Of a stretch of 64,000 bases of DNA, positions 52,554 through 61,932 are shown one piece after another. Source of the stretch: Flavihumibacter sp. UBA7668. GTDB taxonomy: Bacteria > Bacteroidota > Bacteroidia > Chitinophagales > Chitinophagaceae. The first letter of the stretch is position 1; each line of letters starts with the position of its first letter. The translations under genes and the position numbers were made by a program. The DNA lies in assembly GCF_002483205.1 (NCBI RefSeq), contig NZ_DLHM01000007.1, forward strand, positions 186,001 through 250,000. The letters run 5' to 3'. The notes beneath the pieces are model-generated. The model made no database searches. It saw nothing but the letters and a program-made list of their open reading frames with translations, and had not been told where the DNA came from.

Positions 52554-52601
52554 ATACCGAAAGTTTAGTGATGGTGTATATGGGCAGGCAATCGTAGCGG
52601 C

Positions 52602-55094
52602 TTATTTCCATTCCATGGCGCGTTTCTGGCTGCGCATGGGATCAAATTGAACTGTTGGATCTTTTTCTCCGGGAGCATTCACAAAATGCTGAAAGCGCTT
52701 GCGGATTTCCGGATTATTAATGGCTTCTTTCCACTCGCACTGGTAATTATCTACAAGGCCCTGCATTTCCGCTTCCAATTCATCTGCAATGCCCAATGAA
52801 TCTTCCAATATAACTTCTTTCAAATAGGCCAATCCTCCTTCGAGCTTATTCAGCCAGGTTGCCGTACGGGTTAGCGGATCAGCCGTTTTGATATAAAACA
52901 TCAGGAAGCGATCGATGTATTTTATGCAGGTTGCCTCATCAATATCGGAGGCAAGCAATACGGCATGTTGTGGTTTGGAGCCACCATTTCCGGCAACAAA
53001 TAAATTCCATCCTTTTTCCGTTGCAATCAGACCAAAGTCTTTGCTCTGTGCTTCTGCACATTCCCGGATGCAGCCGGATACCGCCGATTTAATTTTATGG
53101 GGTGCACGTATGCCTCTATACCGTTCTTCAATGCGGATGGCAAAACTCACGGAATCATGCAAACCAAACCGGCACCAGGTACTTCCCACACAACTTTTTA
53201 CGGTGCGAAGGGCTTTACCATAGGCATGTCCGCTTTCAAACCCAGCCTCAATCAATTCTTCCCAGATAAAGGGAAGATCATCCAGATGGGCGCCGAATAA
53301 ATCAATTCGTTGTCCGCCGGTAATTTTGGTATAGAGTCCATACTTTTTCGCCACCGATCCAATTACCAATAATTTATCCGGTGTAATTTCTCCGCCCGGA
53401 ATGCGGGGTACCACAGAATAGGTACCCCCCTTCTGGATATTAGCAAGAAACCGATCGTTACTGTCCTGAGCGGTATCATTCCCTTTCTTCAGGATCATAT
53501 CATTCCAAATACTGGCAAGCAGGGAAACCACCAGCGGTTTGCAAATTTCACAGCCATCTCCTTTACCTGCCGTATCAAGCACTTCATCGTAGGATTGTAA
53601 TTTTTTAATCTTGATGATATCGAACAATTCCTGACGACTATAGCCAAAATGTTCACATACCACTACCTTACCAAGCTTCCCTTTTGCTTTCAGTTCTGCC
53701 TGCAGGATATCTTTTACCATTGGGGTACAGCCACCACATCCGGATCCGGCACCGGTACATTTTTTTATGGAATCGAAACTTTCATTTCCCTGATTGACCG
53801 CATCGATGATTGATTTTTTGGAAATGCCTTCACAACTGCAAATGATGGCATCCTCTGCCAATGCGGCTATTCCTGCTGCTGCTGAACCTCCGGTTTTGGA
53901 TCCAAGAATTAATTCCTCCGGTTTTTCAGGAAGCGGCATAAACCCTTTACATACCTGCACCAATTGATTGTAAGAGGAGGCATCTCCAACCAGCACACCA
54001 CCCAATAATTTTTTACCGTCTGCACTCAGGTTAATTCGTTTGTAAACACCATTGATGGAATCAGCCACACGAATAATTCGGGTATCCGGACCTTCGAGCA
54101 TCGGATCTCCAAAACTTGCCACATCCACTCCAATCAGTTTGAGTTTGGTGCTCATATCAAAACCGGTGAAGTGCCGGTTATTCCCGGCCAGTTGCGAAGC
54201 AAGAATATCTGCCATATCATAGCCAGGTGCAACCAGGCCGTAAATCATTCCATTATGCAGGGCGCATTCTCCGATGGCAAAAATGGAGGGATCACTTGTT
54301 TGTAAGAGATCATTCACCAATATTCCACCCCGGTGCCCAAGTTCCAATCCGGCTAATCTTGCCAGCTCATCTCTTGGCTTGATGCCTGCTGAGATTACGA
54401 GCATATCCACCTGAAGTCGGCTATCGTCCTGAAAACGCAAACCGGAAATCTGATCCTCCCCTTCAATTGCTGCTGTCTGTTTGGAAGTATGAATGGTGAG
54501 TCCCAGTTTCTCCAGGTGCGAACTAAGCATTTCCGAACCGGCTGCATCAATCTGACGGGGCATGAGTCGGGGAGCGAATTCGATTATATGGGTATTGGTA
54601 ATTCCAAGATCCAACAAGGCTTTTCCAGCTTCCAAGCCTAATAGTCCTCCACCAAGCACTGCGGCGGATCGGGCTTTTTTACTCCAGTCGCGGATCAACT
54701 CCAGATCCTCAATGGTCCGGTATATAAAGACACCCGGTTTTTCAGTTCCCGGAATCGGCGGAACAAATGCGGAGGAGCCGGTAGCCAGTACAAGAAAATC
54801 ATAGACCGTTTCTTTTCCGCTATGCGAAACCAGGTTTTTTTCTTCCCGGTTAATCAACACTACCGGATCGCCCAAATGCAGGGTGATACCTTTTTCCTGG
54901 TACCAGCTGATTGGTGCCAATTCCAGTTCCTCTGCATTGAAATGGGAAAAATAGTCACTTAAATGTACCCGGTCGTAGGCCGGACGGGATTCCTCCCCGA
55001 ATACGATCAATTCAACCTGATCGCCTAGATAATGGAGCAATTTTTCACAGCATTTAAAGCCCACCATGCCGTTGCCAATGATTACTACTTTCAT
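52602..55094 (-). CDS. nirB: NAD(P)H-dependent nitrite reductase large subunit
   Basis: An 830-residue enzyme. N-terminal FAD/NADH reductase (KVVIIGNGMVGFKCCEKLL, then AVLGGGLLGLEAGKALLDLG near 150); BFD-like [2Fe-2S] with Cys419 and Cys421 (IICSCEGIS) and a GCGGC pair near 455; a second CEIC site near 520; then the sirohaem/[4Fe-4S] module with CVGSTWCRFGL (about 635-645) and SGCIRECAEAQ (about 671-681). It reduces nitrite to ammonium with six electrons in the cytoplasm. Start at the ATG 55094 (MKVVIIGN); upstream in-frame sequence has no homology. It is divergent from the SUMT gene, which supplies its sirohaem. Confidence 0.95.
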   Translation of the reverse strand: MKVVIIGNGMVGFKCCEKLLHYLGDQVELIVFGEESRPAYDRVHLSDYFSHFNAEELELAPISWYQEKGITLHLGDPVVLINREEKNLVSHSGKETVYDFLVLATGSSAFVPPIPGTEKPGVFIYRTIEDLELIRDWSKKARSAAVLGGGLLGLEAGKALLDLGITNTHIIEFAPRLMPRQIDAAGSEMLSSHLEKLGLTIHTSKQTAAIEGEDQISGLRFQDDSRLQVDMLVISAGIKPRDELARLAGLELGHRGGILVNDLLQTSDPSIFAIGECALHNGMIYGLVAPGYDMADILASQLAGNNRHFTGFDMSTKLKLIGVDVASFGDPMLEGPDTRIIRVADSINGVYKRINLSADGKKLLGGVLVGDASSYNQLVQVCKGFMPLPEKPEELILGSKTGGSAAAGIAALAEDAIICSCEGISKKSIIDAVNQGNESFDSIKKCTGAGSGCGGCTPMVKDILQAELKAKGKLGKVVVCEHFGYSRQELFDIIKIKKLQSYDEVLDTAGKGDGCEICKPLVVSLLASIWNDMILKKGNDTAQDSNDRFLANIQKGGTYSVVPRIPGGEITPDKLLVIGSVAKKYGLYTKITGGQRIDLFGAHLDDLPFIWEELIEAGFESGHAYGKALRTVKSCVGSTWCRFGLHDSVSFAIRIEERYRGIRAPHKIKSAVSGCIRECAEAQSKDFGLIATEKGWNLFVAGNGGSKPQHAVLLASDIDEATCIKYIDRFLMFYIKTADPLTRTATWLNKLEGGLAYLKEVILEDSLGIADELEAEMQGLVDNYQCEWKEAINNPEIRKRFQHFVNAPGEKDPTVQFDPMRSQKRAMEWK

Positions 55095-55178
55095 ATTAGT
55101 TGGTTTAATAGACAAGTAGCAAGTAATCGTATGAGTCTTTTGTGAATATAATAATAATTTCAAAAACAATCCAACTTT

Positions 55179-55238
55179 AATCAATAAAATATTATTTATA
55201 TCATGTTTTAATGGCTTTTATGTAGATTTATATTGATT
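55179..55238. promoter_or_regulatory. Inverted 8-mer pair between nirB and the SUMT gene
   Basis: AATCAATA (55179-55186) and TATTGATT (55231-55238) are perfect inverted copies 44 nt apart in the 180-nt, very AT-rich divergent gap. The TTGAT/ATCAA core resembles half-sites of Crp/Fnr-type regulators, and a Crp/Fnr gene is third in line on the plus strand. Each is only a half-site and the spacing is not classical, so this is a tentative control region. No clear TAnnTTTG -7 element was found here. Confidence 0.35.
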
Positions 55239-55274
55239 GCCTGCTATATTTTATTATATACAATTAAATGACAT

Positions 55275-56045
55275 ATGATAAAATCAACCTTATACTTAGT
55301 AGGTGCAGGTCCGGGAGATCCGGAATTAATTACATTAAAAGCTGTTCGGATTCTTTCGGATGCGGATGTGGTATTATATGATGTATTGGCTAATCAGGAT
55401 TTACTGCGGTATTGCAAATCGGAAGCTGAGCTGGTATTTGTAGGAAAACGGTATGGCTGCCATGCACTTTCCCAATCCGAAATCAATGACCTGATTGTAG
55501 AAAAAGGCCGGATGTATAAAAAGGTAGTCCGGTTGAAAGGGGGCGATCCCTTTGTATTTGCCCGGGCACAGGAAGAAATTCAGGCAGCCCGGATGAATGG
55601 TATGGAAATTCAAATCATTCCTGGAATTTCCAGTGCGCTGGCTGTACCCGCCCTGCAGGAAATCCCGCTCACCTGCCGGGGCATAAGCGAAAGCTTCTGG
55701 GTTACCACCGGCACTACCAAAGATGGAACCATTTCAGCGGACATAAAATTCGCCGCCCAATCGAGTGCAACTGTGGTGATCTTAATGGCGATGAGTAAAC
55801 TTGAAGCCATCATGGATATTTTTGTTGCCAATGGGAAATCAGAAATACCGGTAGCCATTATTCAGTCCGGCACTACCAAGGAGGAAAAACTGGTTATTGG
55901 CAAAGTAAACGACATCGCTTTTCGGGCGGCAGCGGCAGCACTTTCCAATCCGGCTATCATTGTGGTAGGAGAGGTGGTGAACGCTAGGCCAACACAATGG
56001 AAGCAGATGGTGCAAACTGAGTTAAATTGCAGCCAAAGCCATTGA
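55275..56045 (+). CDS. cobA: Uroporphyrinogen-III C-methyltransferase (SUMT)
   Basis: A 256-residue enzyme with the SUMT signatures: YLVGAGPGDPELITLKAVRI at residues 7-26, VRLKGGDPFVFARAQEE near 84-100, PGISSALAVPALQEIPLT near 117-134 and AIIQSGTTKEEKLV near 196-210. It adds two methyl groups to uroporphyrinogen III to give precorrin-2, the branch point to sirohaem (for NirB) and cobalamin. In this place sirohaem for nitrite reduction is the obvious need. The dehydrogenase/ferrochelatase that completes sirohaem is not fused here and is not in the window. The Crp/Fnr gene follows after 6 nt. Confidence 0.93.
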   Translation: MIKSTLYLVGAGPGDPELITLKAVRILSDADVVLYDVLANQDLLRYCKSEAELVFVGKRYGCHALSQSEINDLIVEKGRMYKKVVRLKGGDPFVFARAQEEIQAARMNGMEIQIIPGISSALAVPALQEIPLTCRGISESFWVTTGTTKDGTISADIKFAAQSSATVVILMAMSKLEAIMDIFVANGKSEIPVAIIQSGTTKEEKLVIGKVNDIAFRAAAAALSNPAIIVVGEVVNARPTQWKQMVQTELNCSQSH

Positions 56046-56051
56046 CTCCTT

Positions 56052-56738
56052 ATGCGGAAAGACAAATATGCCTGCGACCTCGCCACCTGTGCCTTATGCA
56101 AAGAATGTTTACCCGAATGGTTGCCAGCAGTTGCTGCACAAAAGCAAAATATCCGCATAAAAAAGGGGGAACTGATATTTCGCGAAGGTGAGCCGGTGGA
56201 AGGAATCTGGTTCCTGCATAAAGGATTAGTAAAAGTGCATAAGCATTGGGATGAGGAAAAAGAACTGATTCTGCGTTTTGCAAAAGACGGACAGATACTT
56301 GGTCATCGTGGATTGGGAGGCGAGTTGACTTATCCGGTTTCGGCAACTGCTATAGACGATACCATCCTCTGTTATTTCCCACTTGATTTTTTTCTCCAGT
56401 CACTTAAAGTAAATAGTCAGTACCTCTATAACCTGCTCCTGTTTTTTGCAGATGAATTAAAACAATCCGAAAAACGCATGCGGAATCTTGCACATATGCC
56501 GGTTAAAGGCCGGATGGCAAGTGCCTTGCTGCGATGGGAGCTGCAATTTGGGAAAGATGAATCAGGCTGCGTTAATCTGCCAATCAGTCGCCAGGATTTT
56601 GCAGCCTATGTTGGCACGTCCTATGAAACGCTGTTTCGATTGTTGAATGAGCTGGCGGATGAACAACAAATCAAAATAAATGGCAAGGGAATTCAGCTGC
56701 TTAATCATGCAAGCCTCTCTATTCTTGCGAAAAATTAG
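56052..56738 (+). CDS. Crp/Fnr-family regulator with N-terminal cysteine cluster
   Basis: A 228-residue regulator. The first 20 residues hold Cys8, Cys13, Cys16 and Cys19 (YACDLATCALCKECL), a spacing (C-x4-C-x2-C-x2-C) that could bind an Fe-S cluster, though not the exact FNR pattern. A cyclic-nucleotide-type sensor domain follows (about 35-145, KKGELIFREGEPVEGIWFLH) and a Crp HTH at the end (about 165-220, LPISRQDFAAYVGTSYETLF). Together with cobA it forms the plus-strand arm of the nitrate island and probably switches nir/nas genes on under low oxygen or in the presence of nitrate/NO. The sensing input is inferred. Confidence 0.85.
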   Translation: MRKDKYACDLATCALCKECLPEWLPAVAAQKQNIRIKKGELIFREGEPVEGIWFLHKGLVKVHKHWDEEKELILRFAKDGQILGHRGLGGELTYPVSATAIDDTILCYFPLDFFLQSLKVNSQYLYNLLLFFADELKQSEKRMRNLAHMPVKGRMASALLRWELQFGKDESGCVNLPISRQDFAAYVGTSYETLFRLLNELADEQQIKINGKGIQLLNHASLSILAKN

Positions 56739-56768
56739 CCTCTTCACAAGAAAAAACAACAATTTTTA

Positions 56769-56791
56769 AATTCACCAATACTTGGCGAATT
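56769..56791. promoter_or_regulatory. 23-bp dyad between the Crp/Fnr gene and sigma gene 3
   Basis: AATTCACCAA (56769-56778), TAC, TTGGCGAATT (56782-56791): 10-bp arms with one mismatch around a 3-nt centre. It lies 30 nt after the Crp/Fnr stop and 72 nt before the locus 3 sigma start. It could be an operator or a weak transcript end; there is no T-run. Nothing else is seen in this 125-nt gap. Confidence 0.4.
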
Positions 56792-56863
56792 TTCACAAGG
56801 GGATCTACTCTGCCTGAATTATACTAAGTTTATTTCAGGACCCGGGATTACCAACGACTGCTT

Positions 56864-57385
56864 ATGCCTGCTAAAAAGAACCAAAAAGAGGAAATATCCG
56901 CCTGGTATGAACAATACCGCGACCAACTCTCCCATTTTGCGATGCGACTGGGTTGTCAGCATTGCGAAGCCGAAGACCTTATCAATCAATTATTTCTGGA
57001 GCTTTGGGAAAAGCAAACGGATCTCTCTACTATAGTGCAACCCAAAACATTCCTTCTTACCGCACTTAAAAGAAGAATGATTGACCAGTTTCGTAAAAAG
57101 AAATCCAATTTGTTTGTTGTAACGGATGACATGCAGGAAGCTGATATGGAACCCGGCATACAATCCAGACTGGAACAATTGGAAGATCAGGCACAACTTA
57201 CAAATAAGCTGGCCTCCACCTATGCGAGTTTACCAAAACGCCTCAAAGAGGTCGTTTACCTAAAGTATTACAAAGGATACTCCACCAGCGATATTGCTTC
57301 AAGTTTTGGAATCTCCCATCGCACCGTTTACAACAGCCTGTTTGAAGCAATAAAACTGTTCCGCACCAAACTTTCAAAAAAATAA
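56864..57385 (+). CDS. ECF-type RNA polymerase sigma factor (locus 3)
   Basis: A 173-residue ECF sigma factor, shorter than the other two in this window. Region 2: AEDLINQLFLELWEKQTDL (about 42-60), with the LTALKRRMIDQFRKKKSNLF stretch; region 4: LPKRLKEVVYLKYYKGYSTS then IASSFGISHRTVYNSLFEAI (about 125-165). It heads locus 3 (sigma, fecR, susC, susD) on the plus strand. The sigma and fecR genes are separated by 71 nt with no obvious hairpin. Confidence 0.93.
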   Translation: MPAKKNQKEEISAWYEQYRDQLSHFAMRLGCQHCEAEDLINQLFLELWEKQTDLSTIVQPKTFLLTALKRRMIDQFRKKKSNLFVVTDDMQEADMEPGIQSRLEQLEDQAQLTNKLASTYASLPKRLKEVVYLKYYKGYSTSDIASSFGISHRTVYNSLFEAIKLFRTKLSKK

Positions 57386-57456
57386 AACAAAAAAAATCTC
57401 TTTTTTTCCGGTAAATCGGAAGGGGCGGCACGACTGTATAAGTACGTATTGCCGCC

Positions 57457-58491
57457 ATGAATCCAACCAAACGAACAATTGAGGACCTGCTACTGGATGA
57501 TAGTTTCTGTAACTATTGTTTTAAAACCAATGAAGAGGATCTTCTCTTTTGGGAAACTTACCTTGAATTTTATCCGGAAGAAAAAAGCACCCTGCTGGCA
57601 GCAAAAGCTATGGTACTCGGACTAAAAGAAGCCATCCATACGCATAAAAGAAATAAGCTATTTTTTCTTCAGCCTTTGTTACGAATTGCAGCAGTATTAC
57701 TGATAGCTGTTGGTGCCTATTTTACCTATGAATGGATACATCCCGCTGCAAAGCAAAATAAGCTAAGTCAGCAGACCGCAGACAGCAGTCAATCTAATTT
57801 TATTGTTTACACCACAGCTCCGGGTGAACGAAAAAAAATCAGACTACCGGATAGTTCAACTGTTGAATTAAATGTTGCCTCCCGCTTACAATTAACCAAA
57901 GAGTTCAATAATACCAACCGCGATATTTACCTGGAAGGAGAAGCGCTGTTTGATGTTACACACAATGAAGAACTTCCATTTATAGTTCAGACCCCAACCT
58001 ATGAAGTACGGGTATTGGGAACATTGTTCAACGTTAAGGCCTATCCTGGTGAGTCTATAAGTGAAACCTCGCTCATAAGAGGAAAAGTAAAACTTTTTAA
58101 AGCGGATGGAGGCCATCTAACCCTACTCCCATTACAAAAAGTGGTATTTGAAAACAATACCAATGCAGTAAAAAGCTATCAACCGGATGCTGTTCCTGAA
58201 TCAGGTATTCAACATATTATGCCGGTAACAAAAAGCCTGGAAGGTGAAATCAATGAAATTTCCTGGACAGAAAACACCTTGCAGTTTCAAAATGAATCCA
58301 TGTTGGAGATCAAAGCGAAACTGGAACGCTGGTATAATATAAACATCGAATGGAAAGATTCCATAATAGGCACCTATCGTTTCACTGGAAGCTTTCGGGA
58401 TGAACCCATTGAAAAAGTATTGGAAGCACTACAATTCAGTTATCCTTTCAATTATGCAATCGATCAGAATACTATCATCTTATCAAAATAA
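57457..58491 (+). CDS. FecR-family anti-sigma factor (locus 3)
   Basis: A 344-residue single-pass protein: cytoplasmic region (1-65) with a high number of aromatic and acidic residues (NEEDLLFWETYLEFYPEE), a membrane helix about 72-90 (LLRIAAVLLIAVGAYFTY), the FecR domain with TAPGERKKIRLPDSSTVELN (about 115-135) and PFIVQTPTYEVRVLGTLFNV (about 172-192), and a C-terminal DUF4974-like end (YAIDQNTIILSK). It should hold the locus 3 sigma factor inactive until the partner SusC signals. Confidence 0.92.
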   Translation: MNPTKRTIEDLLLDDSFCNYCFKTNEEDLLFWETYLEFYPEEKSTLLAAKAMVLGLKEAIHTHKRNKLFFLQPLLRIAAVLLIAVGAYFTYEWIHPAAKQNKLSQQTADSSQSNFIVYTTAPGERKKIRLPDSSTVELNVASRLQLTKEFNNTNRDIYLEGEALFDVTHNEELPFIVQTPTYEVRVLGTLFNVKAYPGESISETSLIRGKVKLFKADGGHLTLLPLQKVVFENNTNAVKSYQPDAVPESGIQHIMPVTKSLEGEINEISWTENTLQFQNESMLEIKAKLERWYNINIEWKDSIIGTYRFTGSFRDEPIEKVLEALQFSYPFNYAIDQNTIILSK

Positions 58492-58495
58492 ATAA

Positions 58496-58521
58496 GGAGA
58501 ATTGGTTGCAGCCAATCCTCC
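58496..58521 (+). promoter_or_regulatory. Hairpin in the fecR-susC gap of locus 3
   Basis: Arms at 58496-58505 and 58512-58521 pair in 9 of 10 positions (one A/C mismatch) around a 6-nt loop, 4 nt after the fecR stop. A smaller stem (GCTCAT / ATGAGC, about 58532-58556) follows. No T-run is present. It matches in place and size the hairpins in the fecR-susC junctions of loci 1 and 2. Confidence 0.5.
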
Positions 58522-58588
58522 CTAAAGTTGCTGCTCATCCCCTAAGTAAGAATGAGCGCTATTGTTCATAAATAAACCATACAAAGGT

Positions 58589-61500
58589 ATGAAAATTTAC
58601 TGCCTAATGTTTAGTCCGCCTCCAAGCAGGCCCGGACTAACCAAAATGATGAGAATCATGAAACTGACTGCCCTGCTGCTGCTAGCCGCCACCCTGCAAG
58701 TCTCGGCCAAATCCTATTCCCAGAAAAAGGTGACGGTCGATTTTAACAAAATTCCGTTAACGGAAGCTTTACGGCTATTGGAACGAAAAACCGAATACCG
58801 GTTTGTGTACAGCAATTTTGTTCTGGAGGAAAACAAACTGATCAGTTTTTCTGCCCGAAATGTACCACTTGAACTGGTGTTGGATAGTTTACTTTCCAAA
58901 TCCAACCTAAGCCATAAACAAATTACAAATAACCTGATTGCTATCCGTTCAACCATTGCTTCCCTATTGCAGGACATTACGATCAAAGGAAGAGTAACGG
59001 ATAGCAAAGGAAGTCCACTTAGCAATGTCAGTGTTTTTAATGATAAAGGTGAAGGTGTTTATACAAATGATAATGGAGAATACTCCATTACCGCTGAGGA
59101 AACCGGAAAACTCACATTCAGTTATGTTGGGTTTGTATCACAGACTGTTTCAATTAAATCACAAACAGCCATTTCCATATCACTACAGGCAAGTAATAAT
59201 GAATTATCTGATGTAGTGGTGGTTGGTTATGGCACACAGAGTCGTCGTAAAATAACCGGCGCTGTTTCAACGGTGAGTGGTGAAACACTCAACCAACGGG
59301 TTGCAACCAATCCTGCCACCCTGTTACAGGGACAATTACCCGGTTTACAGGTAATTCAGGGATCAGGCGAACCCGGAGCGGAGAATGTAAATTTTCGTAT
59401 TCGAGGTGTCGGCACATTTAGTGGAGCAGGAAGTTCTCCACTTATAATAGTGGATGGCTTGCCAGGAAGTATTACGGCTTTAAATCCCAATGATATAGAA
59501 TCGATTAGTGTATTAAAAGATGCAGCATCGGCCGCTATTTATGGTTCACGAGGTGCAAACGGAGTTATTGTAGTGAAAACAAAAAAAGGAGGCAATGGTT
59601 TCTCCCTGAGTTACAATTATAATCTGGGAATTACCAATGCTACCTCCTTACCAGATGTAATTACCAACTCTGCCGAGTATATGGAATTATACAATGAGGC
59701 GCGCACCAATTCCGGATTGCAACCTCAATATACCCAGGCACAGATTGATTTATATCGGAATGCTACAGATCGGGTTCAATATCCCAACCACAATTGGCTG
59801 AATGATTTGTTTCAGACCGCTATAGTCCAGAACCATTATCTTAATCTGAGTGGTGGGAAGGAAGGCACTTCTTATCATGTAGGAATTGGTTTAACTGATC
59901 AGCCAGGCACAATGATCGGGTTTGATTTTAAAAAATATACCCTGGATTTCGGCCTCAGTTCCAAAATCAATAAACGTATTACCATTGGATCCAATATCCA
60001 GATGCAATACGGAAATAAAAACAATCCGCGCCAGGGTGCCGGAGATCAGTTTTTATCTACGTTGGCGCAATCTCCCCTGTATCCACCCAGAGCACCGGAT
60101 GGCCGTTGGATTAAACGGGCTTTCCCCAATGAGCAGGGAAATAAAAATGCTATTGCTATTGTGCATGAAGGAGCCACCCGTCAAACAGAATCCTATTACC
60201 TGCAGGGGAACCTGAATATGGAAGTACAATTATTTAAAGGGTTAACCTGGGAAACCCGTGCCGGTGCCAATTATGCTGCAGGCAAATACAATGATTTCCG
60301 TCCTACCGTTCAGCTTTTCTATTATAATGATATGAGTCCGGCTGGCAATCTCGATGTAGGTTCACCCGGATTGGATGTTGGACGGGATGATAATATCTAT
60401 ACCGTATTTTATAGCCAGTTCAATTATAAAAGAGGCTTTGGCGAACATTCCATCAGCGGTTTCGCTGGTTATCAGGAAGAACATAATGTTGCCAGCAATA
60501 TCAATGCATTCCGGAATCAGTTTACCACCAATATTCTGAGAGAACTGAATGCAGGCCCCACCAATGGAATGACCAACAGCGGCAGTTCCAATGAATGGGC
60601 ACTTCGCTCCTACTATGGAAATGTAAACTATGATTATCAGGACAAATACCTGGTTGGATTCAGCTTGCGCAATGATGGAACATCCAGACTTCCGGCAGAC
60701 ACCCGGAGAGGCTGGTTCTATTCCGCATCTGCCGCCTGGCGCCTGAGTAATGAAAATTTCCTGATGAATGTAAAATGGCTGAATGATCTGAAAATAAGAG
60801 CTTCTTATGGAAAACTCGGCAACCAGAATATCGGCATCTACCCTTACCAGGCCACCTTACAAAACAGAGATTATGCTTTCAATGGCTCTGTACAACCTGG
60901 TTACTCGGCATCTACTTTAGTAGATCCATCCCTGATCTGGGAATCTGCCAGCGTATTTGATATCGGACTAGACCTTACCGCATTTAATAATAAACTGACG
61001 GTAATTGCTGATTGGTATAACAAAAGCACCTATGATATTTTGCGGGAGGCGCAGATTCCATTGTGGGTTGGTCTCAATGCTCCAACCATAAATAATGGAT
61101 CCGTTCGCGATAAAGGTTTTGAGCTCGCTGTACAGTATCGTGACCAAATCAATAAAGATCTTGGCTATTTTATCGGAGGAAATATTCAGCGTTATAAAAA
61201 CACCATAGAAGATTATGGCAGTACCGATATTATTGGTCGTAATATTCGGAAAGAAGGTATGGAGCTGGATGCCTATTATTTATATATATGGGACGGTATT
61301 TTTCAAAGTCAGGAAGAAATTGACAAATCGCCCACTCAACCGGTTACTCCCAGACCTGGCGACCTAAAAATCCGGGACCTCGACAACAATGGAATTATCA
61401 ATGATTTGGATCGCACAAGAGTGGATGGTAAATATCCAAGTTTTCAATATGCCATGAATCTTGGACTCACCTTCAAACAATTTGATTTCAGTGCGCAACT

Positions 61501-61915
61501 GTATGGCTCAGCCGGACAAAAAATCTATGTCAACGGATGGGGAATTGAACCTTTCCGCCAGGGGTCTCTGCCAACTACTGACTGGCGCAATCGCTGGACA
61601 CCGGACAATCCCAGCAACACCATGCCACGTATTTATGTCGCAGACGGATATGCGCCGGTACAGAGTTATGCCTCCACCTATTTCCTGAAAGACGCTTCCT
61701 TTATGAGACTCAAAAACATACAACTCGGCTATACATTACCGGGAGCAATTCTGAAAAAGCTCACTATGAAATCAGCCCGGCTCTATTTCACTGCGGACAA
61801 TGTTTTCACCATCAGCAAATTTCCGGGACTGGATCCTGAACGCGTAGGCGATGGCAACTATGTTACATATCCCCAACTCCGCACCTTCACTTTTGGAGCC
61901 ATGGTTCAATTCTAA
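58589..61915 (+). CDS. SusC/RagA family TonB-linked outer membrane transporter with STN domain (locus 3)
   Basis: An 1108-residue transporter. A basic-headed signal region (residues 1-43, ending AKSYSQ) precedes an STN domain about 45-110 (LTEALRLLERKTEYRFVYSN), a regulatory-like domain about 130-205 (IKGRVTDSKGSPLSNVSVFN), the plug (VVVVGYGTQSRRKITGAVST) and the barrel with the final strand TFGAMVQF. Start at ATG 58589; a TTG 27 nt upstream in frame was not used. Its STN domain pairs it with the FecR upstream. The substrate is unknown; there is no sugar-degrading enzyme within the visible part of this locus. Confidence 0.95.
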   Translation: MKIYCLMFSPPPSRPGLTKMMRIMKLTALLLLAATLQVSAKSYSQKKVTVDFNKIPLTEALRLLERKTEYRFVYSNFVLEENKLISFSARNVPLELVLDSLLSKSNLSHKQITNNLIAIRSTIASLLQDITIKGRVTDSKGSPLSNVSVFNDKGEGVYTNDNGEYSITAEETGKLTFSYVGFVSQTVSIKSQTAISISLQASNNELSDVVVVGYGTQSRRKITGAVSTVSGETLNQRVATNPATLLQGQLPGLQVIQGSGEPGAENVNFRIRGVGTFSGAGSSPLIIVDGLPGSITALNPNDIESISVLKDAASAAIYGSRGANGVIVVKTKKGGNGFSLSYNYNLGITNATSLPDVITNSAEYMELYNEARTNSGLQPQYTQAQIDLYRNATDRVQYPNHNWLNDLFQTAIVQNHYLNLSGGKEGTSYHVGIGLTDQPGTMIGFDFKKYTLDFGLSSKINKRITIGSNIQMQYGNKNNPRQGAGDQFLSTLAQSPLYPPRAPDGRWIKRAFPNEQGNKNAIAIVHEGATRQTESYYLQGNLNMEVQLFKGLTWETRAGANYAAGKYNDFRPTVQLFYYNDMSPAGNLDVGSPGLDVGRDDNIYTVFYSQFNYKRGFGEHSISGFAGYQEEHNVASNINAFRNQFTTNILRELNAGPTNGMTNSGSSNEWALRSYYGNVNYDYQDKYLVGFSLRNDGTSRLPADTRRGWFYSASAAWRLSNENFLMNVKWLNDLKIRASYGKLGNQNIGIYPYQATLQNRDYAFNGSVQPGYSASTLVDPSLIWESASVFDIGLDLTAFNNKLTVIADWYNKSTYDILREAQIPLWVGLNAPTINNGSVRDKGFELAVQYRDQINKDLGYFIGGNIQRYKNTIEDYGSTDIIGRNIRKEGMELDAYYLYIWDGIFQSQEEIDKSPTQPVTPRPGDLKIRDLDNNGIINDLDRTRVDGKYPSFQYAMNLGLTFKQFDFSAQLYGSAGQKIYVNGWGIEPFRQGSLPTTDWRNRWTPDNPSNTMPRIYVADGYAPVQSYASTYFLKDASFMRLKNIQLGYTLPGAILKKLTMKSARLYFTADNVFTISKFPGLDPERVGDGNYVTYPQLRTFTFGAMVQF

Positions 61916-61932
61916 ATGATAAAAAAACTAGT

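Noticed and set aside
58562..58588. TTG start for the locus 3 susC gene
   Set aside because: The ATG at 58589 is a better start and retains the full basic head and signal region.
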